DNA of 64,000 nt from Tillus elongatus (taxonomy: Eukaryota > Arthropoda > Insecta > Coleoptera > Cleridae): assembly GCA_964006375.1 (NCBI GenBank), contig OZ023267.1:79865682-79929681 (forward strand), read 5' to 3'. Below, piece after piece: positions 47,741 through 62,290 of this stretch; positions within the stretch are counted from its first letter, which is position 1; each line of letters begins with the position of its first letter. A model generated the notes under the pieces. The model did not search any database and was not told where the DNA came from. It saw only the letters and a list, made by a program, of their open reading frames with translations. The position numbers were made by a program, and so were the translations under genes.

Positions 47741-49114
47741 ACTTTCATACCGCACTTGGAGAGAATAACTGACAAAGCGATGAGGGCCTTATGGACCTGT
47801 CGGAATATGTTTTCTAAAAAATGGGGACTCTCACCACGGCTGACCCATGGGTTATACCAAAGCATGGTTAGACCCATCATCACGTATGCGTCATTAGTGT
47901 GGTGGGATAAAACCCACACACAGCATTTCAGGAAAAAACTAAGCAAGGTACAACGAATGGCCTGCCTGAGCATTACTAGGGCGATGACAACGACGCCCAC
48001 AGAGGCTATGGAAACCATGCCGAACCTGCTGCTGCTACACCTGGTTGTGGAGGCGGAGGCGATCACAGTGGCCTATAGACTGAAGACCAACCCGAAAGAG
48101 GGAAATTCGCGGGATGGTCACAGCAACATCCTAAGAATAAAAGATGATGACCATATTCTGAGCATGGCCTCAGACATGGTAAAGACAACCTATAGCACAA
48201 CTATACCGTATGAGATAATTATCCCAAGTCGGGAAGACTGGATAGTGAGGAACATCCTAAAGCTCAATGGAGCTGTCTATTTCACGGACGGTGCCAAAAG
48301 AGCAGACGGAGCAGGATGCGGTATATACGGAGGCAACAGACCGGGATGCAGGGTACCTGTCAGCCTCGTTCGGTATGCAACCGTATTCCAAGCAGAAACC
48401 CTAGCCATAATGATGTGTGCACAAATCCTACTGGAGAAGAATTACCGAGGCAAGAGAATCTTCATAGTTACTGATAATCAAGCAGTCCTAAAGGCGCTGA
48501 GGAAACAGGAAGCGCGGTCAAGGCTACTACTTGACTGCATCCGCAACCTTAGCCAGCTGGCGGCAAGCAACACGTTCAAGATGATCTGGGTACCGGCGCA
48601 CGCCAATATAAAGGGCAACGAGGTAGCAGACCAGCTCGCAAAACAAGGGCGAGCAAGGCGTCTAAACGGGCCAGAACCATATTGCGAGGTTGCATATGAA
48701 ACCGCAAGACGTGAAATCGAGACGATGCTGCAACAGTGGCATCTGGAATACTGCAACAAATCTCTTGGACAAAGGCAGGCAAAAGCTCTCATCAGGGAGT
48801 CATTCAGCCAAAGAGCAAAATATCTCTTCAAGCTGAGCAGGAAAGAGCTAAAACTATTGAGAGAACTGATGACGGGTCACTGTCATATGAAGAAATACCT
48901 CTATACCTTGGAGATTGAAGCAGACTCCTGGGAGGAGGAAGAAACTCCACTACATATAATGTGCCACTGCGAGGCATTTAAAGAATCGCGGCGCAGATTA
49001 ATAGAGAACGAGAAGGTAAACATAGAATCTTTAAAGACTGCTCAGGAAATTACTAGACTTTATCAAAGAAACGGGCATCCTAGAGGGGTAGGGGGAATTG
49101 TGGGGACACAATAG
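47738..49114 (+). pseudogene. LINE D C-terminal ORF: RT thumb, RNase H, zinc-like end
   Basis: 458 open codons, the longest undamaged LINE frame in the window. Residues 1-100 are the RT thumb/connection (RMACLSITRAMTTTPTEAME). Residues 180-310 are RNase H with all acidic positions visible: VYFTDGAK, FQAETLAIMM, IFIVTDNQAVL and ANIKGNEVADQLA. Residues 360-440 carry LKLLRELMTGHCHMKKYL and HIMCHCEAF, a Cys/His end typical of R1/LOA ORF2. The start is not genuine, since the frame continues RT sequence from upstream. The intact RNase H suggests this copy is younger than LINE C. Confidence 0.88.
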
Positions 49115-49160
49115 GCCAAAGAGGTCGCGGTGCAGGGACCTAAAAAATGGGCCACACCCG

Positions 49161-49222
<62 letters not shown>

Positions 49223-49224
49223 CA

Positions 49225-49322
49225 TAAACATCTGTTTATATAATTTAAACTAGGAATGTATGTACTTTGTAGTACCTACCTAGATATTATAAGTACTTAC
49301 TGTATTAGTTTGAGGTAGGTAT
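49225..49322 (+). repeat. Right 98-bp direct repeat flanking the LINE complex
   Basis: It matches 37,661-37,758 with about five differences and begins right after the (AAT)n tail of LINE D. Confidence 0.88.
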
Positions 49323-49639
49323 TTAATAATATAATACTATTTATTGTTGCACATTAGTTACAAAACAATACAAGTATACTTAATAATAATAATTTTGTTT
49401 CATTTTGGTAATACCTACCAGTGAATTCTGTATAGTTCGCTAGGTAACACATACAATATCTACAATCTACATGCAGTTTATCTATCACTTTCATATTTGT
49501 TTCATTGGGTGTTACAATCATAATATACTACTACAGTCATTTTGTTAAAGTTGAGTTAATATTAAAAGTAGTGTTATTATTTACCTACTATTTGTATTAA
49601 TCTTAGAATATAGGTACCTCGTTGTTTTATATTATGAGA
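49323..49639. other. AT-rich spacer
   Basis: TACCTACC-like words recur (GGTACCTC, TACCTACTA). No gene is seen. Confidence 0.35.

Positions 49640-51810
<2,171 letters not shown>

Positions 51811-51891
<81 letters not shown>
51811..51891. repeat. (TA)n microsatellite
   Basis: About 80 bp of TA repeats flanked by TGGTACAAACA and ACAAACTTGATA. Confidence 0.95.
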
Positions 51892-51894
<3 letters not shown>

Positions 51895-53060
51895 AACTTG
51901 ATATTTGAGGATATTTACAATAAGGAGTAAGATATGGTTCTTACCAGGGCTGACTATAATGAGTGAATAATGTAAAAGAAACGGGACGCTGAATCTTTAT
52001 TTTAATTTTGACCAGGAAAACGATTCTCCAGAAAATCAGAACGCGGAATTTCTCTTATCTCTAGCTGGCGTGTTTCCCAAATGCTAAGGGAGGTTTTTAC
52101 TCAAAGAATGACAATAAGAGGACGATAATTTACACTGCCCTAACCCTCGGGCCACCCCTGGGGCACCATTGAGCGTTAACACAGTGGAAATTATGTATAG
52201 CCCCTCCGAACTCCCAAGTTATTGTCTTAGGGGGTGGGAGTCACAACGGTACACAATATTATTGACTCGCTAAAACATATATCAAAGCAGCTAGAAATGA
52301 GAAGAAATTATAAAGTGGTTACAACCCTCGGCTATACGCTGTGTGCCTAGACAAGAGAAAATAATAATAAAAATACATAGGGGGCCGAAAGCACTCTGTG
52401 AATCCTGTTTTAAGTGAAAACGGGGTATTTGGGGACACCTGTATATTGAAACCCGGGAAAAATAAATATAGAATTAGTTCGGGATTTGGGGGTCAGTTAT
52501 ACATAATTCAAAATTATTCAGAAAATGTAAATATCAAAAATTAAATAAATTATAGGTTTCTTACCAAGAAAATATAATAACTGTGAAAATGAAAGGGACA
52601 GGACTTATGGTTTTCTAACGGACGGTTTGAAAATACTGGGAGGAATACTTGGCGGAGCTACTTTACACTATGCGATACTTCCTGCTGGACGAAGCTTAAC
52701 TCAACTCAACTGACTCTCTTCGGCCAGTGGGCCTGCATTTATATGGTAAAAATTTGGTGTCCTTGTTACATTCTAGAAGTTTTGTTCTCTTTATTTAACT
52801 CATATGGCACGTGAGAATTTAAAAATGAAAATTTGTTAATTTTGTATTTTTTTATTCGTGTAATCTAATTGATAACGATGTGGAATTTAAATTATCGACT
52901 TCTTAATGATAAAGAAAGATATTTTGTATGGATTTTTCGTTTCCCTTGACGATTTAAGAATATTTATTTATTGAAAATATGAATTAACCGGACTATCAGA
53001 GTTGCATTCCCCCCCTGATTTCGAAAAAAAGTAGCGAAGCTACTTTTTAATTAATTTAAG
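51892..53060. other. Possible downstream or LTR sequence of a decayed gypsy element
   Basis: It follows the minus-strand gag-protease remnant and contains CCCTAACCCTCGGGCCACCC and similar GC-rich patches. I could not find a matching second copy upstream of that remnant, so an LTR is only a guess. Confidence 0.2.
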
Positions 53061-53085
53061 AGGCCTGGGAAGAGCTTACATGTTA

Positions 53086-54700
53086 ATTTAAGCTGGATTT
53101 CGCTGTTGTTCGTCTTCCAGGGTTTCGGATACGAGGTGAGCTCCGCCGTTACAGTGGTGATGGGGTTGAACAGTCTCTGGCGCTATGATCCCTTTCTTCG
53201 CAGCGGCTGCAAATCGGGTGTCTGGTTGGAAGCAGTTTTGCCATATCCTGATGTAGGGCCGTGGTGCTATATCTAATTTCTGCGTGGACGTAGTCTTGGT
53301 CCTTGGATGACGGGCCGTGTATGGTTTCATGCTTCTGTAGGGTAAAGAAATAATAAGAGGAATCGGACGGACAGACACATAGGTATTGAAGTTATTGATG
53401 GCGATCTGTTCGGTGTGGGAGGTCATGACCGATGGTAACTGCAGCTGCAGGTGGAAGGCAGCATTCCATGTTGAATCCTATCATCTGCTTCTCCCTGCGG
53501 CAATACGGCATTCTGGCGAATTTTTGATGGTAGCAATTTCAGGCTGTAGGAAACATTTTCTTGCGGCGGATGGAAGTTTGTTGGGTGTTGCTGCATGTTC
53601 CGGAACGATTTTGAGGCTGCAGATGATGATGGACGGTTTGGCGGTAACGTATGGCGGTGTATGGAAGGACAAACGGTAGGTGGGGAAAATGGTTCGGTTT
53701 TTATAATCGGTAAAAGGGCTTGTGATACAGGATAATCGGTTAAGGGCTTTTGTCCTTGTCGTGTCTCTTTGCCCAGATACAAAAATTATTTTGTATGTTC
53801 CTGCTGCTCATATGTTAAAGACGGACATGGAGCTTCGGCAGGACGGGCTGTATCCTTGATCTGACAGGACAGTGGATTCTGTGCCGTGTAGTGTACCATT
53901 TTCGGCGTAGGGTATGCTGTGTTATGGGTCTGCAAGCTGTGAAGTTCTACGGATGGCAAGACAGACGGTCTTATAATGTATATCGACTTCATAGCTGCTT
54001 CTAGGACCCCTGGATTCTTGATGAGGAAGTCCATTCCTAGGATAACGTCTGTGACCACATTCGGTAGGTAACAGAATCAGTGGTACGTAGTTTTAGTCTT
54101 CAGTGCTTCCACTCGGGCAACGTATTCGGTCGTGACGGGTAGCATGTCTCCATTCGCCAGCTGCATCCTGTTCGAAATTGTTTCTCCAACTAACTCGGCA
54201 CATGTCATCAGTACTTGCTGTCCTATAAATGAAGCGACAGCTCCTGTGTCGAGGTCCCGGGCACCAAAGGGTACATTTTCTATCTTAAAGTTGGTGAACA
54301 TTCGGTTGTCTTCTATGTTCCCAGTTTCAGTTTTGGCTTTGGCAGGACTATTGTTGTTGGATACGGACTTGTTCTGTGTTGTCGTAGAGGTATAAGATGG
54401 TATACGTTGACTGGCTGATCTTGGGTTCAAGTTTCTTTCTACTGGTAGCATCATAGTTGATGCAGTTTGGGGTTGGACGGTTGGCTGATATTTGAAGCTT
54501 GTCTTCGTGAGCGGGTCCTTCGTTGGCCGTTGCGGTTCCCCTGTCGGCGTGGAATTGGACAAACTTCTTACCATCTGCGGTTGTATAGATTCGGACTTAC
54601 ATGGACCTTGATTTTCTTCTGGACGTTGCCTCCTCATGTTCCCAAATTGGCATGCCATTGGACCCAAAGTTTCACTGACTCTTCTCACCTAGCTATCGGC
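53086..54700 (-). pseudogene. Gypsy-group gag-protease remnant
   Basis: A minus-strand frame from about 54,688 contains a degenerate zinc-knuckle-like CQFGNMRRQRPEENQG. It then has a protease with LDTGAVASFIG (Asp-Thr-Gly) and, after a single TGA stop near 54,077, VTDVILGMDFLIKNPGVL (the usual second protease motif). Another in-frame stop lies at 53,786-53,788. A Pro/Ser-rich stretch continues to 53,423, and a shifted frame (53,426-53,088) is His/Pro-rich. No RT motifs follow. Protease cleaves Gag-Pol in such elements. Two stops and a frameshift mark it as decayed. The plus-strand ORFs are shadows. Confidence 0.72.
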
Positions 54701-55049
54701 TTTCGGTGGTGTTGAGAAGTTCGGGTGTAGCGTGCTCTCTCTCTCCATGAATAACATATTGCAACGAAACAGGAGTTTCATTACAATTTACAAAGAAAAT
54801 ATCAGTTGCTACTTTCAATCACTATTATTTTGATATTGCTTTCCAGAAGTGTGATTAGAGGCTGCAAGTTGAGGTAACATTATAGTATGATTATAAATAG
54901 TATTGTGAGGGGAGGCACCTATCTCTCTCATCCATCTTTGTGAGTTATAATTTTTCTTTTAGCTAAAATATCATCATAGAATTATCTACAGCATACAGCA
55001 TACTTTTGGTAAAATGTTTAAGAATTTCAGTTAGCTATTTTTACATGGG

Positions 55050-55052
<3 letters not shown>
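54701..55052. other. AT-rich spacer
   Basis: Nothing recognised; it ends at a (TA)n tract. Confidence 0.35.

Positions 55053-55145
<93 letters not shown>
55053..55145. repeat. (TA)n microsatellite
   Basis: About 93 bp of TA repeats. Ile-Tyr ORFs here are artefacts. Confidence 0.95.
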
Positions 55146-55147
<2 letters not shown>

Positions 55148-55168
55148 CATACAGCACAAGATATTCTC

Positions 55169-55197
55169 AGAATGTTCTCACAATGTGAGAACATTCT
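55169..55197. repeat. Perfect 13-bp-arm palindrome
   Basis: AGAATGTTCTCAC, spacer AAT, GTGAGAACATTCT. Each arm contains a GAAnnTTC-type pair, as in heat-shock elements. Related GAATATTCTGAG words continue to about 55,370, so it may be part of a decayed short repeat array. Confidence 0.8.
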
Positions 55198-56708
55198 TTT
55201 TTTATAATATTTGTTTCGGAATGTTCTAATAACATTTATGGAATTACAAACTTCAATCTTGAATATTCTGAGTACATTCATTTAATCACATCCTAAGAAA
55301 ATTCTTCATCAATATACTGAGAATATTTGAATAGATTATTATACCGAATATTCGCTCAGAATGTGCTTGATATGTCCTTATAATATTATATAACTTTAAA
55401 ATGTAATGAAAAAGATAGATGATGATTACGGTATAGTGGTGAGAATTATAATTGTAACTATCTTGCATGTTTGATTCTGTTACTTGTCTATGGTAAACAC
55501 ATCCGAAATTGTATATTTAGGCAATCCATTCTTTAGGCATAGAGCGCATGTCCATGCCGCTGGGAAGGAAGATGGCAAGATGGCTGCTATACGTAAATAA
55601 AAAGTAATGTCAAAATGAATGGTCTGTGGTCAACGTTTTATAAGGTTATATTCTAACATAATTAATTAAAAATAATAATGTGATGTGAACACGGAAAACT
55701 GTGCAATTGCAAACAACATAGATCCAGAGTACAGAAGCAACTAAAACATGGTGTGAGGTTATCAAGAACTAAGACGCACCTAGTAAAGAAACAAGTTTTA
55801 AAGCATCTCCTGTAGTTCACACTAATGATGGGTTCGTCAATTTTGCTTGTGACTACATTGTATAATATATAATTTAAAAATTGTGTTATGTTTCAATAGT
55901 ACCTTAGTCATGCAATAGAAACCACCACAGTTTGATGTGAATGGACTGGAAAAGTGCAAGAATAATTGTCTAAGCCAACATCTCAGGCTTTTTACTCCTG
56001 TGGAAGAAGTTAATGCTGTAAGAAGTATTACTATACAGTGCAGACAATGTGAACCTGGACATATGGTAGGAAGATGAATGTACAATAAAACTTGCAAATT
56101 ATCAGATACGGAATCACTTTGCCAAAGTATGCATTTACAACCAGAATATCGATGCTGTTGGTGACAAACATTGGGCATTGGGATATTGAAATAGCTTTAG
56201 AAGTCAAAATCAAGTCTGCGGAAGCAGAGCAGAAAGCAACCATACAAGGGAAGGGTCAAAAGGTCTGATTGATGACAGTTGTAGTTTTGTGTAAGTGCAA
56301 GTTAGTGTGATTTTGTGGCATGTTCTGTCCAATTTAGTTGTATTCTATAAAGGTAAGTACTATTGTATGTACTGCAATTGCTTTAATGCCACACTGAAAG
56401 CCTGTAGGATCAATAGTCTAGCCAAATTTCAAGTTACTTCGGTGGGGGTAACCGTGATTATTCATCTAGGAAACTTTGTATTTGACTATTACATTTTTTG
56501 GCAACTCCAAGAACTGTATCTTTATTTGTTTGATTTTTATGTTATTGAAATTTTAATTGTTTTATTAATATTTTATTCAGACATTTCTTTGTATTCATTA
56601 TAAGTACATACTTAATCTGAATAAACGTGCAATACTCGAATTTTTGACTTATTACGTATCTGAACTTGAGTTTACAGGTGTGTGTAGCCACTGGAACAAT
56701 ATGGTAAC
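55198..56708. other. Mostly unassigned, with a possible gag zinc-knuckle fragment
   Basis: On the plus strand, CRQCEPGHMVGR (about 56,037) and NHFAKVCIYNQNIDAV (about 56,113), in a different frame, resemble retroelement Gag zinc-knuckle sequence, but stops intervene. AATAAA occurs near 56,619. No gene can be supported; ORFs on the minus strand lack recognisable domains. Confidence 0.3.
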
Positions 56709-57119
56709 CTAAACAAGAGTGAGTGATTGAAGTTCAAATTCTAGCCTCTCGGGCTTGCTTATACGAAAATATATAAAAGGCCAGTTAAATGGTGGAAAAT
56801 CGGAAAATTTTGAAGAGAAATCCAATATTTCATATCTTTGCATTTTCTTAATTTCTGTATCATTCAAAAAATGTATACATGGTGTTTCGCATAAGAACCG
56901 ACACAGGGCAGGGGCATGTAGGTAAACGTAAAATATGGTGACAACGCAAATTACTCCTATATTAAGTTGCACCCCTGAGAAGTTATAGGCCTTCAGTGGG
57001 GTTTCAAATTTCGAAAAAAAATCAATATCTCTGTAATACTTTAACTTAGAAAAACCAAGTTTACCAGGGGTGATGCACAGTGGCGATTTCTCCCAGTGAG
57101 CTAGGTGTGCGCCGCACAC
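56709..57119 (-). other. 136-codon ORF of unknown function, probably in a repeat
   Basis: An open frame with MCGAHLAHWEKSPLCITPGK at the start and YRDIDFFSKFETPLKAYNFSG in the middle. I recognise no domain and no clear signal peptide or membrane segment. Its start overlaps an inverted word pair, GGTGTGCGCCGCACACC, which could be a terminal structure of a repeat. It may be a shadow of a non-coding repeat. Confidence 0.3.
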
Positions 57120-57589
57120 CCTAAAATATAATTAAAATGTGCACAATTAAATATGTTTTATTTCTTTTTCCCTTAGTCTTAATACACTACATATGTTATG
57201 ACAATCGATTTAATTTACTTATTTGATTTCATAAATAGTCGGTTAATAGTGACTTGGATTGAAGTCGGCACCACGTCTTCATTCAGAAAATATGAGTAGG
57301 TCAATAGCAACTGGGAATGAATTCGGGTTAGGTGTGCGTTGTTATTTCCGAACAACTTCACTCGACAGAGCTGTATTGGTATACAACACAGTCCCCCACC
57401 CATGTGTTTAAAATAGTAAGGAAATACCATTCGTTTTAACACTGCAGTGAGCGGTAAAAATACCGCTCAAGACAAATGAATGGAACGCCGGTTTAACAAA
57501 GGTTGTGATAGCATTATTTACAAACATTACAACTGCGCTTGCCTGGACCACAGTATTCTAGAATCAAAGACTATAATACATTTTAGTAA
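57120..57589. other. Unassigned spacer
   Basis: No gene recognised. Short inverted words (CAGTGAGCGGTAAAAATACCGCTCA near 57,445) form a small hairpin. Confidence 0.35.
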
Positions 57590-57720
57590 ATTTTCGTAGA
57601 AAAAATTCACTAATGGGAAGATCTCGACTTTTGAATTTTGAAAAATTGTTTGCAAATGAGCGCGAACTAGGACCCCTAGAACCCATATCCGGGGTCAGTT
57701 TCAATTTTTATATATAAGAA
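57590..57720 (+). repeat. TA-arm left arm with an unexpanded TA seed
   Basis: AAATTCACTAATGGGAAGATC, CAAATGAGCGCGAACTAGGA, CCCATATCCGGGGTCAGTTT, then TTTTTATATATAAG. The place where sibling copies have 70-240 bp of TA holds only a TATATATA-size seed, and the right arm is absent. Confidence 0.78.
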
Positions 57721-57970
57721 TTTAATTTAAGTCAAGTTTTAAAATATAGAAATTTTTTATTAAAATGAAGAAACTGATTTCAAGTACCATCCATATTTCT
57801 AGAAATTGTAATGGTACATAATGAGGTGAGGTAATTTTGGAGATTAGAAATCAGATGACAGAACTTTAGAACAATTGACATTTAGATTAAAATTTAGTCA
57901 AAATTGCATCATTTGCAGTCACAAGTTTAGACTTATTTGTAAGATGCTTTGTACTATTTATATAACTATA

Positions 57971-57974
<4 letters not shown>

Positions 57975-58052
<78 letters not shown>
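57975..58052. repeat. (TA)n microsatellite
   Basis: About 78 bp of TA repeats, not next to recognisable TA-arm sequence. Confidence 0.95.
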
Positions 58053-58054
<2 letters not shown>

Positions 58055-59129
58055 TGAAATATCCTGGTATATTAGAATATTATTTTCTTTCGGACCCGTC
58101 AGCAATTAGTCATTTTATTGGCTTTTTAATGTTTATTAAATAACTCTCATACGACAAGTGAAATGCCAGATAAGGATTGTATTTTTGTGTTTGTTATGCC
58201 CTGTATACAATTCATATTAGGTAACAGTAAAAACGATACATAAGGGAGGTTTCGATCGAATTAATCTAGAAGTTTCAATGTCATTTGAGACGATAAAAAC
58301 GAACCACGTTAAAAGATTTTCACACGCTGTGCAGCCAAAGGTCGAGATATAGGTCGCACATTGAGATCACTTGTAACAAATTATAGTCCTTGAAAGGGAA
58401 TGAAGAGCTCAGTTGAAGCATTTTTAAAAGGTTTTTGTCATTAGAACATGACTAATTATAAGTGTGTCTAGTCTCATGTGTGGGAACGTATTAGATTTTA
58501 CTTAAAAGAGGGTATACTAAAATGTAGTCAGAGAGTTTTTTTATAAATGACTAGAGTGACATGCTGCAGATCACGTAGGCACTAATAAAGTCGATAATTA
58601 TGTACATAGCTGGTATATTTTAAACGCTAGTGACTAGGCCTGGAATTTCGTTGTTCTCACGTTTGGGTGGAGCGACTTCATATAAAACTACGTACGATTG
58701 GGACATAGGGGACTATTTTCATCGATATCTCAGAGTTAGCTCTTCTGCAAAGCTGTCTTCGAACTGAATGTTCTTTAAGAGACTTGTGGAACCCTGTGGT
58801 GACGAGGCACAGCATACTATCGCAACGATCAATTCTGGCAGATTCATGCTGTGTTGAACACTGTGGGTTTCCTATAACCGCGTCTGAAGTCAGCTGCTGA
58901 TCATAGTGCGGGAATTCTATAGGTCTTTTCCATAGCGTACTTGCGGAGAAAGCCTGTGATAAACACTAGCGCCATGAATAAAATTCGAGCGAGAGTGTCG
59001 AAGTAGGGGACCTCTGCTGGTATTGTTAACGCGAATCGCACTACACCCCCCGCACATAGACGAGACCCAGGAGTCGAGCCGCCGTCCCCGCTTGGAGGCC
59101 CTGTCGCAGCCTGTTGGGACCAGATGTAA
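58053..59129. other. Unassigned, with a short GC-rich patch
   Basis: Positions 59,030-59,110 are GC-rich. Just after them, CGGTGAGT near 59,140 looks like a splice donor. A 114-codon minus-strand ORF covers the patch but has no recognisable domain. It may be a decayed exon or promoter; support is weak. Confidence 0.25.
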
Positions 59130-60740
59130 CAGCAAACGGTGAGTGTACCTTTAAAATGACATATGCTATCGGTGTCCCTAAATTGTTTGCCCAATTTGAT
59201 ATATTTAAACGGAAACTTGAACCCTGTAAGTTTATTTGCCTGCATATTATTTGAATTAATTTATTTGTGCATTAAATGTTGCCAAGTTTGTTATATTTAA
59301 TCTAAACTTGAAACTTAGCATTTTATTTACTTATATATCATGTATAGAAAGTATCTTTTGCATCTAAATGTTGCCAAATATGCCATATGTAAACTAAGCT
59401 TGAAACCCAGCGTTTTAATTGTGAACATATAATGTACAGATATTATTTTTTTGTTACCGAAATCGGCGTATTTAGACTAAACTTGACCCCTAATATTTTA
59501 GTTATTTTTATTTGTGCATTAAAAGTTGCCAAGTTCGATATATTTAAACTAAAACTTGAGAGCTGAGATTTTGTTGATTTGTATATTATCAAAGCGAAAT
59601 TATTCGTGCATTTGAATGTTGCCCAATTTAGTAGATTTAAACTAAACTCGAAATCGGGAATTTTATTAGTTTGAGTAAAATTATTTGTGTGTTCAGAGTT
59701 GCCAAATTTGATATATTTGAATGAAACTTAAAGCCTGAAATTCTATTTGTTGGTATATTAGTTCATGAAACTAATTGTGCACTCAAAAGTATCACCAGAC
59801 ATGAAACCAGGAGTTTTATTTGCTATACGTTTTTAATAAGGTTAGTTGTGCATTTAAATGTTTCCAAGTTTAATATGATTAAACTATAACTTGAAATCTG
59901 GAATTTTATCTGCTTGTTAAGAAAAGGAATTATCTTTACATCTAAAAACGTTGCCAAATTTAATATATTTAAACTAAACTTGAAACCTAGTATTTTAGCT
60001 AGTTGCATATTATATGTAGAAATTATTTGTGCAGTTAAATTATATAAATTAAACTGAAACCTGAAATCTGGACGGTTATTTGTTTGATAATCATGTAGAA
60101 AAATTGTTTGTGGGTTCAGATGTTGCCAAATTTGATATATTCGGATTAAAACTTGAAGTCTGGAATTTTAGTTTGTTTGCATATAGTGTGGAAGAAATAC
60201 TCGAGCATTGAAATGTTGCCAAATTTAATATGTTTAAACTAGACTTGAAACCTAGTATTTTTGTTGGTTGTATATTAGATGTAGAAATTATCTGTGCATT
60301 TAAATTGTATAAATTAAATTGAAACTTTAAATCTGGACTGTTATTTGCTTGTACAGTATGTAGAAAAATTATTTGTGCGTTCAGATGTTGCCAAATTTAA
60401 CATATTCAGACTAAAACTTAAAGTCTGGAATTTTGATTTGTTTGCGTATAGCATAGAGGAATTACTCGAGCATTGAGACGTTGCCAAATTTATTATATTT
60501 AAACTAAACTTGAAATTTGGAAACTTATTTGTTTACATTATGTCGAGAAATTATTTGTGCCGGTAAATGTCACAAAATCTGATATATTCAAACTGAAACT
60601 TGAAGCCTGCAATTTACCTTGTTTGCATGTCATTCAGATAAATTACTTCCGCATCTGAAGAGTTGCCAAATTTCCTGATAGGTAAACTGAAACTTGAAAT
60701 CAGAAACGTTACTAGCTCATGCCGTATTTAATGAAATTAC
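59130..60740. repeat. Degenerate tandem array, 80-95-bp units, trimeric higher order
   Basis: The marker TTGCCAA and its variants recur at about 59,279, 59,371, 59,526, 59,619, 59,699, 59,951, 60,122, 60,216, 60,388, 60,481 and 60,663, with weaker copies between. Each unit includes AATTT.ATATATTTAAACT and AAACTTGAAACCT. From 60,040 to 60,570 two blocks of about 266 bp, each made of three distinct units (82, 94, 90 bp), follow one another, which is a higher-order repeat. Confidence 0.85.
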
Positions 60741-61920
60741 TTTGCATTTGAAAACAAATATCTTGTTCACACCTAATGGAATTTAAATTTGAATCGTGAA
60801 ACCAGAATTATGTAGCTCTTTATAATATAATTTAAATCTGAATCGCAAAACCAGAATCATGTAACTCTTTATAATATAGTTTAAATCTGAATCGTGAAAC
60901 CAGAAGTATGTAGCTCTTTATAATATAATTTAAATCTGAATCGTGAAACCAGAATTCTGTAGCTCTTTATAATGTAATTTAAATCTGAATCGTGAAACCA
61001 GAGGTATGTAGCTCTTTATAATATAATTTAAGTCTAAATCGTAAAACCAGAATTCTGTAGCTCTTTATAATGTAATTTAAATCTGAATCGTGAAACCAGA
61101 GGTATGTAGCTCTTTATAATATAATTTAAATCTGAATCGTGAAACCAGAATTCTGTAGCTCTTTATAATGTAATTTAAATCTGAATCGTGAAACCAGAAG
61201 TATGTAGCTCTTTATAATATAATTTAAATCTGAATCGTGAAACCAGAATCATGTAGCTCTTTATAGTATAATTTAAACCTGAATCGTGAAACCAGAATTA
61301 TGTAGCTCCTTATAATGTAATTTAAATCTGAATCGTGAAACCAGAAGTATGTAGCTCTTTATAATATAATTTAAATCTGAATCGTGAAACCTGAAGTATG
61401 TAGCTCTTTATAATATAATTTAAATCTGAATTGTGAAACCAGAAGTACGTTGCTCTTGATAATATAATTTAAATCTGAATTGTGAAACCTGAATTAAGTG
61501 GCTCTTTATAATATAATTTAAATCTGAATTGTGAAACCAGAAGTACGTTGCTCTTGATAATATAATTTAAATCTGAATCGTGAAACCAGAAGTATGTAGC
61601 TCTTTATAATATAATTTAAATCTGAATCGTGAAACCAGAAGTATGTAGCTCTGTATAATATAATTTAAATCTGAATTGTGAAACCAGAAGTACGTTGCTC
61701 TTGATAATATAATTTAAATCTGAATTGTGAAACCTGAATTAAGTGGCTCTTTATAATATAATTTAAATCTGAATCGTGAAACCAGAATTCTGTAGCTCTT
61801 TATGATATGATTTGGATCTGAATTATGAAATCAGAAGTATGTATCTTATTATAATGTGAATTAAGTCTGAATCTGGAAACCAGAAGTATGCAGCTCTTTA
61901 GAATATAATTTTGAATCTGA
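60741..61920. repeat. 49-bp tandem satellite, about 23 copies
   Basis: The unit is AATTTAAATCTGAATCGTGAAACC, then AGAATTCTGTAGCTCTTTATAATGT. Variants are arranged non-randomly: in 60,900-61,200 units ending ATAATGTAA alternate with units ending ATAATATAA (98-bp dimers), and around 61,430-61,770 a block with AAGTACGTTGCTCTTGAT is repeated. It has no open frame. It shares the TTTAAA...GAAACC core with the longer units on its left. Confidence 0.95.
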
Positions 61921-62290
61921 AACTTGAAAACGAGAGGTCCGTAGCTCTATATATGATAATTTGAATCTGAAATTTGAAATCAACAGTACCTAGTCTTACA
62001 TAATACAATTTTGAACCTGAATCGGGAAACCAGCAATATCTAGCTCTACATGAGGTAATTTTAAACCCGAAACTTATAACTGAAGGTATGTAATTCCATC
62101 TCTGTGTGATATTGAAACTGAAACTTGAAGTCAAAAATATGTGGCACACTTTTAATGCACTTTGAAACTAAAACCTGAAGTTAGGAATCTCATTATTTTA
62201 TATGTTACCTGATGAAATTGTTTTGTACCTGAAACATACATCTTGGCTTCCCCTTTTGTATTAAACTAAAACTTGAAATTGAGAATATGT
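61921..62290. repeat. Degenerate right edge of the tandem array
   Basis: Units become increasingly diverged (GAATCTGAAACTTGAAAACGAG, GAACCTGAATCGGGAAACCAG, GAAACTGAAACTTGAAGTC), with spacing of about 55-60 bp, until the pattern is lost. Confidence 0.75.

Larger units (their letters stand above)
46936..49220 (+). mobile_element. LOA-like LINE D, 5'-truncated, with (AAT)n tail
   Basis: Related to LINE C and joined directly to its 3' end. It starts within the RT at FRPISLT near 46,990 (exact junction uncertain) and runs through RT, thumb, RNase H and the Cys-rich C-terminus. The 3' tail (AAT)n is at 49,164-49,219, as expected for I/LOA-type elements. Immediately after it is the right 98-bp direct repeat. 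Confidence 0.82.

Noticed and set aside
56130..56265. C-terminus of a host protein (plus-strand phrase ending in IQGKGQKV)
   Set aside because: It is short, with no supporting upstream frame, and a neighbouring frame looks like retroelement Gag. Neither is strong enough to call a gene.
58901..59245. 114-codon minus-strand ORF as a host gene
   Set aside because: No domain, no conserved start context, and composition follows a local GC-rich patch.
60741..61920. CRISPR-like array
   Set aside because: The whole 49-bp unit repeats; there are no unique spacers.
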